NCBI GenBank assembly: GCA_963971405.1 | Contig: OZ020489.1 | Location: 36,923,047-36,987,046, forward strand | Length of the DNA stretch: 64,000 nucleotides | Source: Psococerastis gibbosa | Lineage: Eukaryota; Arthropoda; Insecta; Psocodea; Psocidae | Direction of reading: 5' to 3' | Shown: piece after piece, positions 1-11,439 of the stretch | Position numbering within the stretch: the first letter of the stretch is position 1 | Layout: each line of letters starts with the position of its first letter | The notes under the pieces: generated by a model | Databases searched by the model: none | Told to the model about the DNA's origin: nothing | What the model saw: the letters and a program-made list of their open reading frames with translations, nothing else | Position numbers and translations under genes: made by a program

Positions 1-324
1 GGAACTGTTGAAAGATGAGAGCGACAGGAATGAGCGGAGGACTGGAGGTGACCGTTCTCGGGCAACTACCGTTGCTGTCAAACTGGGCGCCAGAGAAAAG
101 AATATCAGCAGCTAGTGATGGAGGGTATAGGGGCCAATACATACGTGGAACTGAAGAGGACGTGCCAGGATCGAGGGGAGTGGAGGCATCTATGCCACAT
201 GTTGCTTCCAACCAACCAGCCGGCTGTAACTTGAAGAGAATGATCCAATGATTCTTCCTTACTTCGATGCAGATACAGATTATCAAAAACAATGAATAGT
301 TTCCCAAATTTGGCCAATAAATTT

Positions 325-400
325 AGGGTTAGCATGAAAACAAGACTTTATAGTCTTATTGTTCGCCTTTTGTTCATTTTCAATGCAATTAAATTTCAAT
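325..400 (+). repeat. Dispersed 3'-tail repeat, copy 1
   Basis: A stretch with the core AAGACTTTATAGTCTTATTG is almost the same as 10936-11015, where it ends in a TTCATTCATTCC run. It looks like the 3' end of a non-LTR element. Positions 1-324 hold no recognisable gene. Confidence 0.5.
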
Positions 401-499
401 AAAATAAATTGTAATTCACTACAGAGGTCAATTCAGTCAGAAAGTCACTCCGATATGGAAAAATTCTGGAACATAAGCTTAAAACGCAACCCATCTACT

Positions 500-715
500 C
501 GATAAATGAATTTTATGAACTAGGTTGTAATTAGCTTCACCGCCATACGTATATATGACTATATGTAATGTTCCAACGAAACCCACGTGGTGATAACCCT
601 TACTATGTGACGAAGCAGTAGAATCCGTGATGATAGTACTTCCGCCGTTCAGAACGACCACGGCCTATCTACTGCTTCGTCACGTAATCCGGCCGTGAAA
701 GCCTTTGTAATTATA
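500..715 (+). repeat. Family D dispersed repeat, rearranged copy
   Basis: Shares TTCAGAACGACCACGGCCTA and GTGAAAGCCTTTGTAATTATA with 32090-32275. An internal inverted repeat (CGAAGCAGTAGA against TCTACTGCTTCG) spans about 609-680. Not recognised. Confidence 0.5.
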
Positions 716-822
716 CTATGTGCTAGTATTTTTTAGTTTTTACTTTAAGTTTTGACGGTTTGAATCCAGCTATATGTTCTGGTATTTAAACGGAAAATTA
801 CTATATTGATTTTACTAAATAC

Positions 823-3233
823 GTACTCGGCAATACTAGTGGGTAAGGGCATATCCTGAAGCTGCCTAGCTATATCCTCATCCTCCTCTCGGTCCTGCGC
901 AGTAACAGGAGGCAGGAACGGCCATAGCGTCTCCTTCCACCAAGCCTCCGCTACACGCCGCTTCCTCGTATCAGAGTGCCAATTCGTTACATAGCGCTTT
1001 GTTACGTCCTTTAGCGTCGAGTTATTATTGCAGGCTAATACGTATGCCACAGGCTGCGTTGCTCTGGCCTGAAACACATACATAAAATTAAGTTACTAGT
1101 GACTTTATGGAATTTATTCATTTTATTCAGCTGCTTCGGTGGCAAGGTGGTAGCTTGCTTGTACTTGCGCTAGTATCTACACACCATGCGGTCGGAGACG
1201 TGTCACGTGTCGTAACTCGACACAAGTACCTAGTAGGTGACTTCGTGAGGCGATTGAAGAGGTTAATCGGATACACTCATTAAATTGTTAGTTTGCGATT
1301 TAACCTTTTTTTTAAAATAAAAAATAATAAGAAACGAACAGTAAATTAGTTTTAGTAAACGACGTTATTAAAACCAGTGTTAGTAAAATCCAAGAAGAAA
1401 CCTACTGATGTACAGGTAAGTAAAAAGAACTGAGAACTGCCATCTGCAGCCTACTAGCACAGTTGCACCTAATCAACGATTTGAGATTTGCTTAACCCGA
1501 AGAGAAGATAGGAATGTTTGTAGATGACCGTTCTGCTTGAAATAAACCAATTGTGAACTTACACATAGCTGACGTGTACAGTGAATCTTTTTCTTAACAA
1601 TGTCGACAGTAATCCATTTCTCCTCAGCTTCAAGAAAAACTTCAACCCAATAATCCAAGCCCTGCCGCTTCGTTGGACTCAAATTGTCATCGTCCGAAGA
1701 CAAAACGCGACGATCCAATTTCTTCTTTGGGCCAGCATTTGGCTTGCGAGATGGTGAAAAATCATCCTCTGAATCTTCGTCCTTAATTTTCTGACATACT
1801 GGCGAAACATTTTTAGATGTCGATGGCTTGACTTCCAATTCATTTTTCTGGGCTTTTATGGGAACTTTCTTCGCAGCTGGTTTTGGAGTTTCTTTAAAAT
1901 ATTTTGAGAATTCCTCTTCATCGTCATCATCATTATCATTGCCTGCTGTTTTCTTCAAAGGTGATTTTCCTTTCGATTCCAATGAAGAGCTAGCGACCTT
2001 TTTAGTGGTGACAACGGTTTTCCCGTTCTTTGTCTGGCGAGTTTCTCTTTTGACAGCTATCTCAGAAGAAGTACAAGGTGGGGAGTCTTTTAAAGACACA
2101 GATGGTTTTTCTTTTTTACCTTTCGTGGACTCTTGTTTAATTGATTTTTCTGCAATTTGTTTTTCAAGCTTGCCCGCTACTTTAGGTGTTAATTCTTTCT
2201 TAGCGGCAACGCCTTTTGGGCCTTTCTTAGGTACAGGTTTTGTATTAGTATTCGGTTTTTCGCTCTCTATCTCTTCGCCATCAATTTCTACTTTTGGTTC
2301 AACTTTCTTCCTTTTATTGAGACTTGATACATCTTTTTCGCCACTTGGTCTGAGTGGCACAACAACAACTGACGTGATTAATCTTGCTTGCAATCCTAGA
2401 GACCTCAAAAACGCGACGAACATAAATATTAAATATTTCTTGGTAAAGGCAGTTTTTGTTTCAAACTGTATTGTTAATTCTTGAAGTGCAGATATAGAAC
2501 TGTCGGAACTATATTTAACTTCCGTAGCTATGACTATAGTTTTGGTAAACCAGTTGACAACTCGTTCCAAATAATCACAATCGGCTCGTTTCGGTGGATA
2601 TAGATTTTTACAGCCAATCATAGAAATAGACATCGCCAGCAATGTCTCATCATTCAACACGGCATTCACAAATTTGATATGAGCAATCCAACAAAGGAGA
2701 TGTACCTTATGCATAAGCTCTTGAATTTCTTTTTGCCTTCGTTTCAACTGTCGGCGAATTTCGTCCTGCATATCATTTGCTTTTTTCTTCCGTTTAAAGC
2801 TTATTATGGGAGCTTCTAAAGTAATATTGACACCTTCCTTTGGGATGACTGGTTCCTTTATTGCCTCACCTACTTCTTCCCAATCGTAACCTTCCGAGTC
2901 AGATGATTCGGACATTCCTTGAGTTTCCATAGACATCACATTGCCTTCGCCGACAGCCAGGAGTTGGGTTACATCCATTTCCGAAACTTCCATTTTTGTA
3001 TGCTCAACTGTAGGGTTCAAGCATCGCTTAGCAGGTACAGCTTTATCAGACTTTACCTTCCTACGTGTTGCTGTCTTCTTTTTGCGGGAAACAGACGTGC
3101 CAATACCTGAATCATTGTGAGGTTCATTAGCTGCGGGCACATTACAAGAAACACGCAATCGTTTCGCGCTACTACCCGACGCGACTGGATCGCTAAGCTT
3201 GTGCTTCAAAGGCTTCTTGACAGACTTTGACAT
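823..3233 (-). CDS. XPC: XPC / Rad4 DNA damage sensor, 5' two coding exons (partial)
   Basis: XPC is the nucleotide-excision-repair protein that recognises helix-distorting lesions and recruits TFIIH. Exon 1 is 3233-1563 and exon 2 is 1068-823, both phase 0 with GT/AG ends; later exons lie beyond the left edge. The start is the ATG at 3233; the codons just upstream are not ATG. Seen: a Lys/Ser-rich basic N-terminus, an acidic patch with DWEEVGE near residue 120 that resembles the TFIIH p62-binding acidic segment of human XPC, and the first half of the Rad4 transglutaminase-like fold near residues 175-285 (HKVHLLCWIAHIKFVNAVL). A charged linker of about 200 residues follows, then DYWVEVFLEAEEKW, which resumes the fold. 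Exon 2 carries PVAYVLACNN, DVTKRY and AEAWWKETL, as in XPC. The beta-hairpin domains are not in the window. Confident from several collinear motifs. Confidence 0.93.
1130..1310 (+). repeat. SINE-like family S4, copy 1
   Basis: Starts CTTCGGTGGCAAGGTGG, then GCTTGTACTTGCGC, then AAGTACCTAGTAGG, and ends near CATTAAATTGTTAG. Related copies lie at 18935, 25826 and (reversed) 52405. A tRNA-like head is possible but not proven. Confidence 0.55.
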
Positions 3234-3593
3234 GACAACCACTTGGAAGACTGCAATCCAGTTAGTTGAGTTGCATTGCGCTTGCTTATAAAGTAATTAC
3301 ACATGCAAATAAATAACGATTATTGAAATTGTTGTTGGAAAATTGAAAAAAAATAACAATGAAAAAGGTAAATAAGCTACTTAGCTACCTGATGGCTCAT
3401 AAACAACGCTACAAGGTAGGCAACTCACATTGGCTAAAATTCCCTTTCATTTCCCCAATCCCCAACTTGTGTACAAGTGTAAACAAAAATACAAAATATT
3501 GAAAATAAAAATATCTAAAATAAATTTCTAGAAGTAATAATTTTAAGTTCTTTTTTTGTTTCTACATCGTTTCTGATTATCTTTAGTTTTAAA
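3234..3593. promoter_or_regulatory. Shared divergent promoter interval, XPC / INO80B
   Basis: About 360 bp separate the XPC ATG (minus) from the INO80B ATG (plus). The stretch is AT-rich, has no obvious TATA box at a useful distance and shows no repeat. By position it must hold both promoters and 5' UTRs. That it acts as one bidirectional promoter is inference. Confidence 0.55.
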
Positions 3594-5776
3594 ATGCATT
3601 CAACGTCTGACGAAGAAGTGGATGTAGGTAAGTGGCTAAGTGCATCATTCATGCTGCGCCAAACTTCAGTGCTTCAGCACGCATTCGCTGTGCTTAATAA
3701 TTTATTTCTGTGCAGAATAATATGAACAATTCTATTCGTAGTGGAGCGTAAGAAGCCAATAGCAGCAAATAGAACCTAGGCGGACTGCCACAATATCAAA
3801 AAGAACTTTTACATTTAGCATACTGATCTCGTTGTTGTAAGAGAGCCTGTTTTTGTTTAGAGTCAACGGTTTCTAAGAGAAAAGGTAGGACCAAAACTCT
3901 AGCAGGGCACAAACGACGGAGGAAAGATGAAAGACGAAGCCAAAAAGCTTCGGAATCTCCGTCACCAGTAGCAAAGAAGGTGGCGCATTCTCCCTCCCCG
4001 GCGTCGTCACCATTGAAAGCAGGCTACAAGGTACCCGACGAGATGGGACTCAAATCAGAAGACGACGATGTGATGGTGTCTTCTGTTCAGAAATATGTTG
4101 CACAGTTAAGCCAGGGTCTAGGATTGGTACCACAAGCGCAGCCTGGCAAAGGCCAGTCGGCAAAGAAGAGAAAACAGAAAAAGGAATCAGAGTCTTCGAG
4201 TGAAGAAGAGCGCTGGCTAGATGCAATACAGTCTGGGAAATTGGAAGAGGTGAGAACTGTAATTGCTATTATATATATATATCAGAGTTGCTGTTTTCAT
4301 TGTTCACTCTCTCAGCCACAACATTATGGTAAAAGGAAAAGATTTAATACATTGTTGTCAAACCTGATTTTTTCTATTAGCGATTTTGAAAGAATTTGGA
4401 GAAGAGTTGTCTAGCCCTAGGAGGCCCTTTTATTTAACAAATGTCCATTGGAGCCTATGTATTAATGTAACAGGTACTGCAGAATGTAAAACGAGGGTAA
4501 GGTCCGCAAAACAAATGTTGAATGATATATGGCAATAAATTGCCTGTATGCTATTCCAACAATTGCCAAATTTTCTCTTTTATCACGACTACAACATTTT
4601 AATTTTAGGTCGATGAAGAGCTAAAGAAAGTCAAACCCAAAGACCCTAAGCTTATGACTGCTAGGCAGAGAGCCATGTTTGAAAGAAAAGGAGATCGGGA
4701 CGCAGGAGAACAGTTGATGTCTCTACCCTCAGGTTTGTGTTTCATTTCAAAGAAAAGGTCTTCATGCACTGATTTTAGTTGCATGACAAATAAAAATGCC
4801 GCAATGATGGTTTCCTTCTAATTATAATCGTAATGCTCGAATGATAAAATAAGCTATGGCATCAAAACTTCGACAAAATCTCTACATAGCTAGTATCTTG
4901 AAACAATTGCCCAATCTGAATAATCAATCTTTGTCCATGGCACACCAAGGTGGGATAGGCGGCATTTTAACACAGCTTACCATAGCGAGAGATGGACTTA
5001 CATACTTATAATTATGTTGTCTATATCTAGTACTATTACTAATATATATATACTAGTAATATTTTCATTTTTTTTTTCAGGTTATAAGGAAGTTGTTATG
5101 ACGGCTGAGGCTATTCAAAGAAAGGCAATAAAATCTCAGAAAAGAAAAGAAAAAGCGGATGAAAAGAGGGAGAAAGATAAAGTAAGTTACCTACCTGTAT
5201 TATTTTCTCAAAAAGCTGCTGATAAAACTGCTAACAGGGGGCTTAGGGGCTTCCCCGGGAATTGGAATAAATAGCCTTTTGTATGCTTAAATTAATTTGT
5301 CAATTATAATTTACGTATTCTATTGATAGTGTTTTATGTTTTAGTTTCAGTTTTGTATAGTAAATAATTCTATCTGCGAAATTGTTCTTGGTTTTCCAGG
5401 AGGGGGGCGTTTCCAATAAGTTGTGTACTGCTAGTACTGTACAGTTTGTGTAATATATTTTCAGAAAAAGACAATGGAGCGGCTATTGAAGAAGCAAGAA
5501 TCTAAGTCCTTAAAGTCAGGACCGAAACGAAGCAATCGGAAGAACTGGCCGCTATTGACATATTGCTCCACCGTCGATGGACCCAAAATACACCTGCCGC
5601 CAGGTTTTCCATACCCAATGACAGCTCAGAAAGCAGCCCCGCCTCCGAAACCTCAACGTTGCGGTGTTAAAGGCTGTAAAAATCGTAAGAAATATTCTTG
5701 TAGCAAAACTGGTGTTTCCCTATGCTCGTTAGAATGTTACAAAAAGAATATTCTTATTTCGGAAGTAGTATCTTAG
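3594..5776 (+). CDS. INO80B: INO80 complex subunit B (Ies2-like, HIT zinc finger)
   Basis: INO80B is a subunit of the INO80 chromatin remodeller; its yeast relative Ies2 stimulates the ATPase. Five exons fit in phase: 3594-3627, 3861-4249, 4609-4732, 5081-5181 and 5465-5776, giving 960 nt or 319 residues, close to the mammalian protein. Exon 1 encodes only 11 codons plus one base, and its acceptor partner was chosen by phase and a polypyrimidine tract. Seen: a Lys/Arg/Ser-rich N-terminus, the PAPA-1 type segment MTARQRAMFERKGDRD (exon 3) continuing through SGYKEVVMTAEAIQRKA (exon 4), the PDGF-like LPPGFPYPM step, and a C-terminal HIT zinc finger in exon 5 with the CGVKGCKNRKKYSC and LCSLECYKK cysteine pairs. 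Transcribed away from XPC. Human INO80B is about 356 residues, so this is slightly short but complete. Confidence 0.93.
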
Positions 5777-5994
5777 GTCTAATGGCTTTTAAACCTCAAT
5801 TTACAGACGAAGCAGACGATAGAGACAAGCCAAAAATGTTTTTGACGAGTTTTTTATTGCTATCCTATCCCTTCCATATGATGCACTGACGAGTGTGCTG
5901 CTGCACCCATTATAATTTGACTTGTTTCGCTGGCTTGTCCAATCGTGAATGGACATTGCGTAATAAGCCTTTTTAGATTTATCAACCGGTGGCC

Positions 5995-6715
5995 AATATT
6001 ATATATAAAACAGTGTTTTTTACGAAATGTCTGTCTGTCGGTCTGTCTGTTCGTCGATTTCCGGGCAAACTACTCGGTGGATTTGAGTGAAATTTGACAT
6101 GTAGGTTCACAAAAATCATACCTCGGGACCATTTTTTTTATTTTGGGCTAACTCAATTTGGGGGGGGGGGGGGTTTATTCTCATAAAAACGTCTAAAAAA
6201 ATTATTTCTCAAAAACGGCTCCAACGATTTCTTTTAAATTCACATATATTCTAGTCGTTCTTAATGTTGATAAAATGCGGGGGGTCGCTTACCCCTTGAT
6301 AGTTAAAAATAACTTAATTTTAATGAAAAATGACTAAAAATTAATATTTCTGCGAAACTTTTCTATCGATGATTTCTACCTTCAGGCATGTTTTAGGTGT
6401 TAAGTTGAGTAACGAAACCGGACAGTTTGCTTTCCCAAAAACCTATTGGCTTTTGCGCAAAAAAATTTTTTTGTTGAAAAAATTCACGCTGAAATGCATT
6501 GCCGGCCCTGCCATTATTACTGTGTTGTAAATATATTGAGGCTCCCTCACCTCCAGTGACGTCAGGTGGACCCTCCGCCCCCGAGATATTCGAAATTTAA
6601 CCATAGGAAAATTATTTACTATGAAATTATTCTTTTTTTCTAACTACTAATTGATAAATTGGAAAGCATGTTCGAGTAAACTCGGACCGGTTCTTTTTAT
6701 TATTGTTAAGTTTCA
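5995..6715 (+). repeat. Family C dispersed repeat, uninterrupted copy
   Basis: About 0.7 kb, non-coding. Landmarks: TTTTACGAAATGTCTGTCTG, GGGCAAACTACTCGGTGGAT, TCTCAAAAACGGCTCCAACG, GTCGCTTACCCCTTGATAGT, and an end at CATGTTCGAGTAAACTCGGA. The same landmarks in the same order occur at 29605-30280 and, reversed, at 42900-46165. This copy has no internal insertion and so serves as the empty-site reference. Element class unknown. Confidence 0.75.
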
Positions 6716-6944
6716 ACTGAGAATCTACTAAGGTAGTGCCCGAAATAGCTTTATCTTATAACAGAACCTGTTGTAGCTTCCACCAGAGAAGTACGATTTA
6801 AAGTGTATGTTATGTTTTTGCGGACCATAATAATCCAGATGGTACTCCCATTAGAAGAGCAGTTCCCAGGAACACTACTAACATTTACTTACACTAGGAA
6901 TGCTACAATTAATGCATTACGAATGCGCGGGCCTACTAGTACAG

Positions 6945-7706
6945 GGGCTGCCCGGAAAGTAATGAGCCTGATTTTTCTAACAAAATTTATTGAGCATACT
7001 ATTGAACTAAAACTTAATATTCATCAAAATAAGACCCTTTCGCTTCAATACTGCCAACGTGATTCCTATGCTGTATAGGCTCCTGGAACTCTACCGGAAT
7101 ACTGTTCAGCATGGTCGTCGTAGGCCAAGTCCCGGTAGGCCAAGACTACGATGGAGAGACCAAGTGCTTGAAGATGTGCACGCTACCGGCACCCGAGACT
7201 GGAAAATAGCGGCGGAAGATCTACCGAGGTGGCGTGGTGTAGTGGCAGCGGCCAAATGTCCATCCGGGCTGGACGCGCCAACCTAAGTCAAGTCATGGTC
7301 GTCTTAGTGGGTTGGACATTCTCCAGGGTGCCCAAACGATGTCCTTTGAGCCCCATTTTCAGCCGAGGAAATAAAAAAAAGTCTCTGGACGGTGGGGTGG
7401 CTGGGGAATCGTTTCGACACCATTCCGAGTCAAGTAGGAGGTGACAACAAAAGTTGTGTTCGACGGCGCATTGCCATGATGCAGTTTCCATGACGCTCGG
7501 ATATCTTTTCGGACACGGGTGATTTTGTGATTCAGCCTTTGAAGCACTTATTTAATTAATTTATTTAATTTTATTAAAATAATAATATATTATTATAATC
7601 AAATATATAAAATTTAGCATTGCCAGTCAGGCCAGGGGGTACAAACTCGTGGTGTACAATCTCATTAACATCAAAATAGGCTCATAACTTTCCGGACAAA
7701 CCCCGT
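6945..7706 (-). mobile_element. Broken mariner-type transposon
   Basis: The ends form an imperfect inverted repeat: GGCTGCCCGGAAAGTAATGA at 6950 against, on the other strand, GGTTTGTCCGGAAAGTTATGA at 7706. Between about 7550 and 7290 the minus strand encodes pieces of a mariner transposase C-terminal half in more than one frame: SWKLHHGNAPSNTTFVV (the catalytic D of the family HDNAP motif is G here), VVTSYLTRNGVETIPQPP, and SRDFFLFPRLKMGLKG. The N-terminal half is not seen. A LINE fragment lies inside at 7048-7280. Clearly inactive. Confidence 0.75.
7048..7280 (+). mobile_element. LINE 3'-end fragment inside the mariner
   Basis: The plus strand encodes GRPRLRWRDQVLEDVHATG, DWKIAAEDLPRWRGVV and a stop shortly after. 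This pattern (GRPRxRWxDxVxxD, then DRxxWR) is the usual C-terminal end of RTE/Jockey-like LINE polyproteins. Only this 3' piece is present. Confidence 0.65.
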
Positions 7707-8021
7707 ATGATATATACATATCGCTACTTCGGAAGAAAAAGGGCACAACCCTAAATCAATTAACAGTATTTGAAGTTTTTTTTTATAATGAATTAGGCTA
7801 CCTGACGGTTCCGACCAAATAGAAAACGACACAACTACCCTGGCGCAGAAAATATCCACATTAAATCAATGCAAAATATATTTTAGCGCTATTAAGTCGA
7901 AATCGACCATTTTTGAGTTGTCCTTTTTCTTCCGAAGTAGCTATATAATTTTTGTGTTGAAATTAAGTTTCATATGTTTTGTTCAGAATGAATTGAGATT
8001 CAGTTACCGTAAAACCTTAAG

Positions 8022-8190
8022 CGGCCCCTACACGGTCATAATAATGACATCATCAGTATGATGGAGCTGTGATCAGAAAATCCGGATCCCTATTATTATT
8101 TTTCGTCATTCCAACTTTGTCCACCTTAAACGATCATTATTACTGTCATTGATAAGGCAATGTCATTATTACTGACCGTGTAGAGGTAAG
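8022..8190. mobile_element. Short MITE with 25-bp inverted ends
   Basis: CCCTACACGGTCATAATAAT at the left matches, reversed, ATTATTACTGACCGTGTAGA at the right. About 165 bp, non-coding. Positions 8190-9690 show no gene that I recognise. Confidence 0.65.
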
Positions 8191-9689
8191 ATGATCATCT
8201 GCCATTCTATTCTAATTGTGTTTCGGTAATTGTTATCGGGGTTCGGTTTGTTATATTTCCTATTGTTTGTCATTGCGAGTATGCACAATAGTATAATGGT
8301 CATTATAATTTCCTATTTAGTAACATTGTATTTTATTAAATAAAATAGTAACATAGTAACAAATTTTGATACTGTCTCGTATTATAGTATTTAATATGCA
8401 GTATAATACACATTTTGTAGAATGTCATCCAGTCAGCTATGAAAATTAACAAAATTAAGAGGCAGCAATGTACGTGTCTAACGTACGTGTCTTTGTAGTC
8501 TGAAACACGAATAAAAATAAATTAACTGGAATGGCAGGGGCCATGATATCCCTTACGGGGCACCTATTAACCATTAGCCAAAAGATTGCAGCCTAGCAGA
8601 ATCAAAACTCGTACTTAGCTTGTGCGAAATTGCGTAGTTATCTTGTGCAGGCCCACTAACCACCGCAATGATAACGGTCTTTCATTCCATTGCCCGAAAA
8701 TTCTATGAATCCTTATTCTGATTGGCCAATGCTTGGTATCAGATTTTAGGACTGAAATGTATATTGGTTGTACATCTTTATAGAGATGTCAGCTATAATG
8801 TTTCCGAGACTAAGCTAATTTTCGTCAAGATTATACCCCTTTTTTGGAAACAATATAGCAAACCGAATATTTGATTATCCGAAGCGATTCGGATAATGGG
8901 AGTGCTACTGTACGTGTAATATCGTCGGTAAAATGACGACGTTTCAGTTTTTCGTTAACTCTATAACATTTCCCAATAATATTCTTAAAAAGCAACCAAT
9001 TGAAATAAATGTTCCACAGAATTTAGCCCACTTGTACCTCATCAACTTAAAAAAAACTATAAATTAATTTAGTTGCTACAATCAAGTTATAATTGATTAA
9101 TAGCTTCAAAAGTGATTTGATTTGTTTAAATGTAGAATACTGGGTACTACCAATAAGGATAACATAGCAGATAAACCATTGTAATTTTAAGAGATCCATC
9201 GATTGCAATAACGTGAGGCAGTGCTAAAGCGTAAACAAACTGTGTAGAAGAAAGACTTATGCTTCGTTGCTGGGTACTGAAGTCTTAATAGATTGAAGGT
9301 CCTTTCCTTCTTGGCAAGCAGGGGTCCAACAAATATCCTCTTCAACTGGAACTGGAACGAAAACAAGGTGTTATTAACTGTAAAGACGACGCAACAATGG
9401 GGAAAAGCCTTATAGATGAAAAATCCAACATCTCGCCAAATATCAATCGTAGAGTCAAAAATATCAGGTCAAACAGCAGAACTTTTACTGAGGATTTCCA
9501 TACATACTATGTACCTCTTTCTAAAATGTTCACGGGAATATCGTAGAGACTTCAAAAGCATCCATTAAATTAGCAGAATGGAGTGGAGGGAATGGAGCAG
9601 TCGCTCCATTCGCTCCACCGGTAGGGCCAGCCCTGGGTGTGTTGGTCTCGAGTTAGGTGTTCGTGAACAGGTGTTAATGAAGGCAACAA

Positions 9690-9830
9690 GTCAAGTCGAA
9701 ATGTAGGGGAACATTTCTGCTAATTTAATGGATACTTATGACGTCTCTACGATAGATATTTCCTGTGAAAATCGACTGTACAAAACACGTGTAATGGAGA
9801 TACTCCAATTTGCACTTAATACAGTTTACG
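9690..9830 (+). repeat. Dispersed repeat, copy 1
   Basis: Contains AAATGTAGGGGAACATTT, CTACGATAGATATTTCCTGT and GAAAATCGACTG, all of which recur in reverse at 55617-55730. Family unknown. Confidence 0.5.
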
Positions 9831-9835
9831 TTCAG

Positions 9836-10164
9836 GCGGCTATTCCACTTGTCAATATTCCGTCATTTATGCATCAATAATAAGTCTCTACCATATTATG
9901 TTGTTGTTTGTTTCTAACGCCTGCTTTCAGCATTTCTGCTTTAAGCAACCTGTCAGCCTGGCGGGGGGAGTGAGTCTGTTTGTTAACTTGAGACACCCTA
10001 AGGGCAGACTCTTTCACCTCGGGGAAAGGAGAGTTGACTGACATATATAACTTAATTTATAATAGGTAAGTTAAGTATCTACATAATAGTCTCCTTAAAA
10101 CAAAAGTCTCATCAATTACTGATGCACAAATGACGGAATATTGACAAGTGGAATAGCCGCTTCA
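9836..10164. mobile_element. Foldback MITE, AGGCGGCTATTCCAC tip
   Basis: Inverted ends of about 42 bp: AGGCGGCTATTCCACTTGTC at the left and GACAAGTGGAATAGCCGCTT at the right, each running on through a CAATATTCCGTCATTT block. About 330 bp, non-coding. The tip resembles those at 19296, 21686 and 63660. Confidence 0.75.
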
Positions 10165-11439
10165 GCAAATCACATTTGTGTATTTTTCCACATATACAGT
10201 AATTAGTCGCCAATAGTATAAATTAATTTGCTATGTTTGACTTCAAACTTATATTATCAGAATACTGCATTACGTTTGAGCTATATTATCTTCTCAAAGT
10301 CACGTGCCAACAATCATGCTGCATGATTTACAATAATATTAACAAATTTTGCTTTTCCCAATCTGACGGTCGTTTTCAGAATAGCACGAATATTCCGTTT
10401 GAGTAATTAGAAACCGCTTTACCTTTTAACCAACTTTTTACGCCAGTTAAGTTTTTTTCAAATTTCAGTGTGAAATAAAATGCTGCTAGTTAAGTGGTGT
10501 ATTTGAGCCTCATTACACTGTGTTCGTTGTATTTTGGTAGGCGTAGGAAATTGGGTGCTCTCAGTGATTTGATGGTCTATACTTCACATGCGGCCCGTTT
10601 CCGCGCCCAAAAACCCAAACCCGTTCTCGACCCCTACCTTTATGGGTGTTTTCAGTTAAATCGGTTTCTGGTTTCCCACTGAGGGCCAAATGACTAGGAC
10701 GGCCAGTCAGATGTGGAAATGTGGCATCACCTGAAAATAAAGAAATTAGTCCTTATTAGTAACCTACATCCAAGCCAAGGCGTTTGATGTGGCTGACTGA
10801 AACAATCCCTACTGACTGTTGACGCACCGAGACTATGTTATGAGCCCATAGAGCGCTAAGTCAAATTTCTCATGAAATATCAGAGCGTAGAGCCATAAAT
10901 GAAGTGTCATAAACGTGAAAAAAATATTCCTCTTATGGTTAACATGAAAAAAAGGCTTTATAGTCTTATTGTACGCCATTTGTATTGCAATAAAGTCGTT
11001 TATTCATTCATTCCTCTCATTTACATTATATAGCAGTCACTAACACCGATCTACCACAGCTACCAAACTTGATTTGTAAACAATAACGGTCACTGAGGAT
11101 GCCATCGAAGGAATTCGAAAACTGTGGTCAATTGATGTTAGCCACTACCCCCATACTAAGTATCAAAATGACGAGAAACATTTCTTCTACTTTGTGACAC
11201 CTCGTTTATGACTAGACGATTGAATTTTATTTGACTTCTTCCTCCGCCTGAGAATTTTATTTGACCTTATGCTAAATACGGAGAATGCGGGGCCGGAGCT
11301 CTGCTGTCGGCCCTGCCTGTTGAATTTTCATTTGATTTTCATTTGCCGCTTTTTTGTTTTTGTTTTTTTGAAACCCTACAAACATTGCCTTTGACCGCCT
11401 TTGTCTATCGGCGTTACGTAGCTTATGGTTAGGTGCTAT
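10165..11439. other. Intergenic, no gene recognised
   Basis: Between the MITE at 9836 and the CEP97 stop codon I see only the tail repeat at 10936-11015 and AT-rich unique-looking DNA. A 62-codon frame at 10494 has no recognisable feature. Confidence 0.5.
10936..11015 (+). repeat. Dispersed 3'-tail repeat, copy 2
   Basis: Second copy of the repeat at 325-400, sharing the TTTATAGTCTTATTG core and the CAATAAA-like run, and ending in tandem ATTC. Probably a retrotransposon 3' end. Confidence 0.5.

Noticed and set aside
1828-2484. 218-codon frame on the plus strand
   Set aside because: It is the exact shadow of the XPC linker, whose Lys/Glu/Ser codons read as Phe/Ser/Leu on the other strand.
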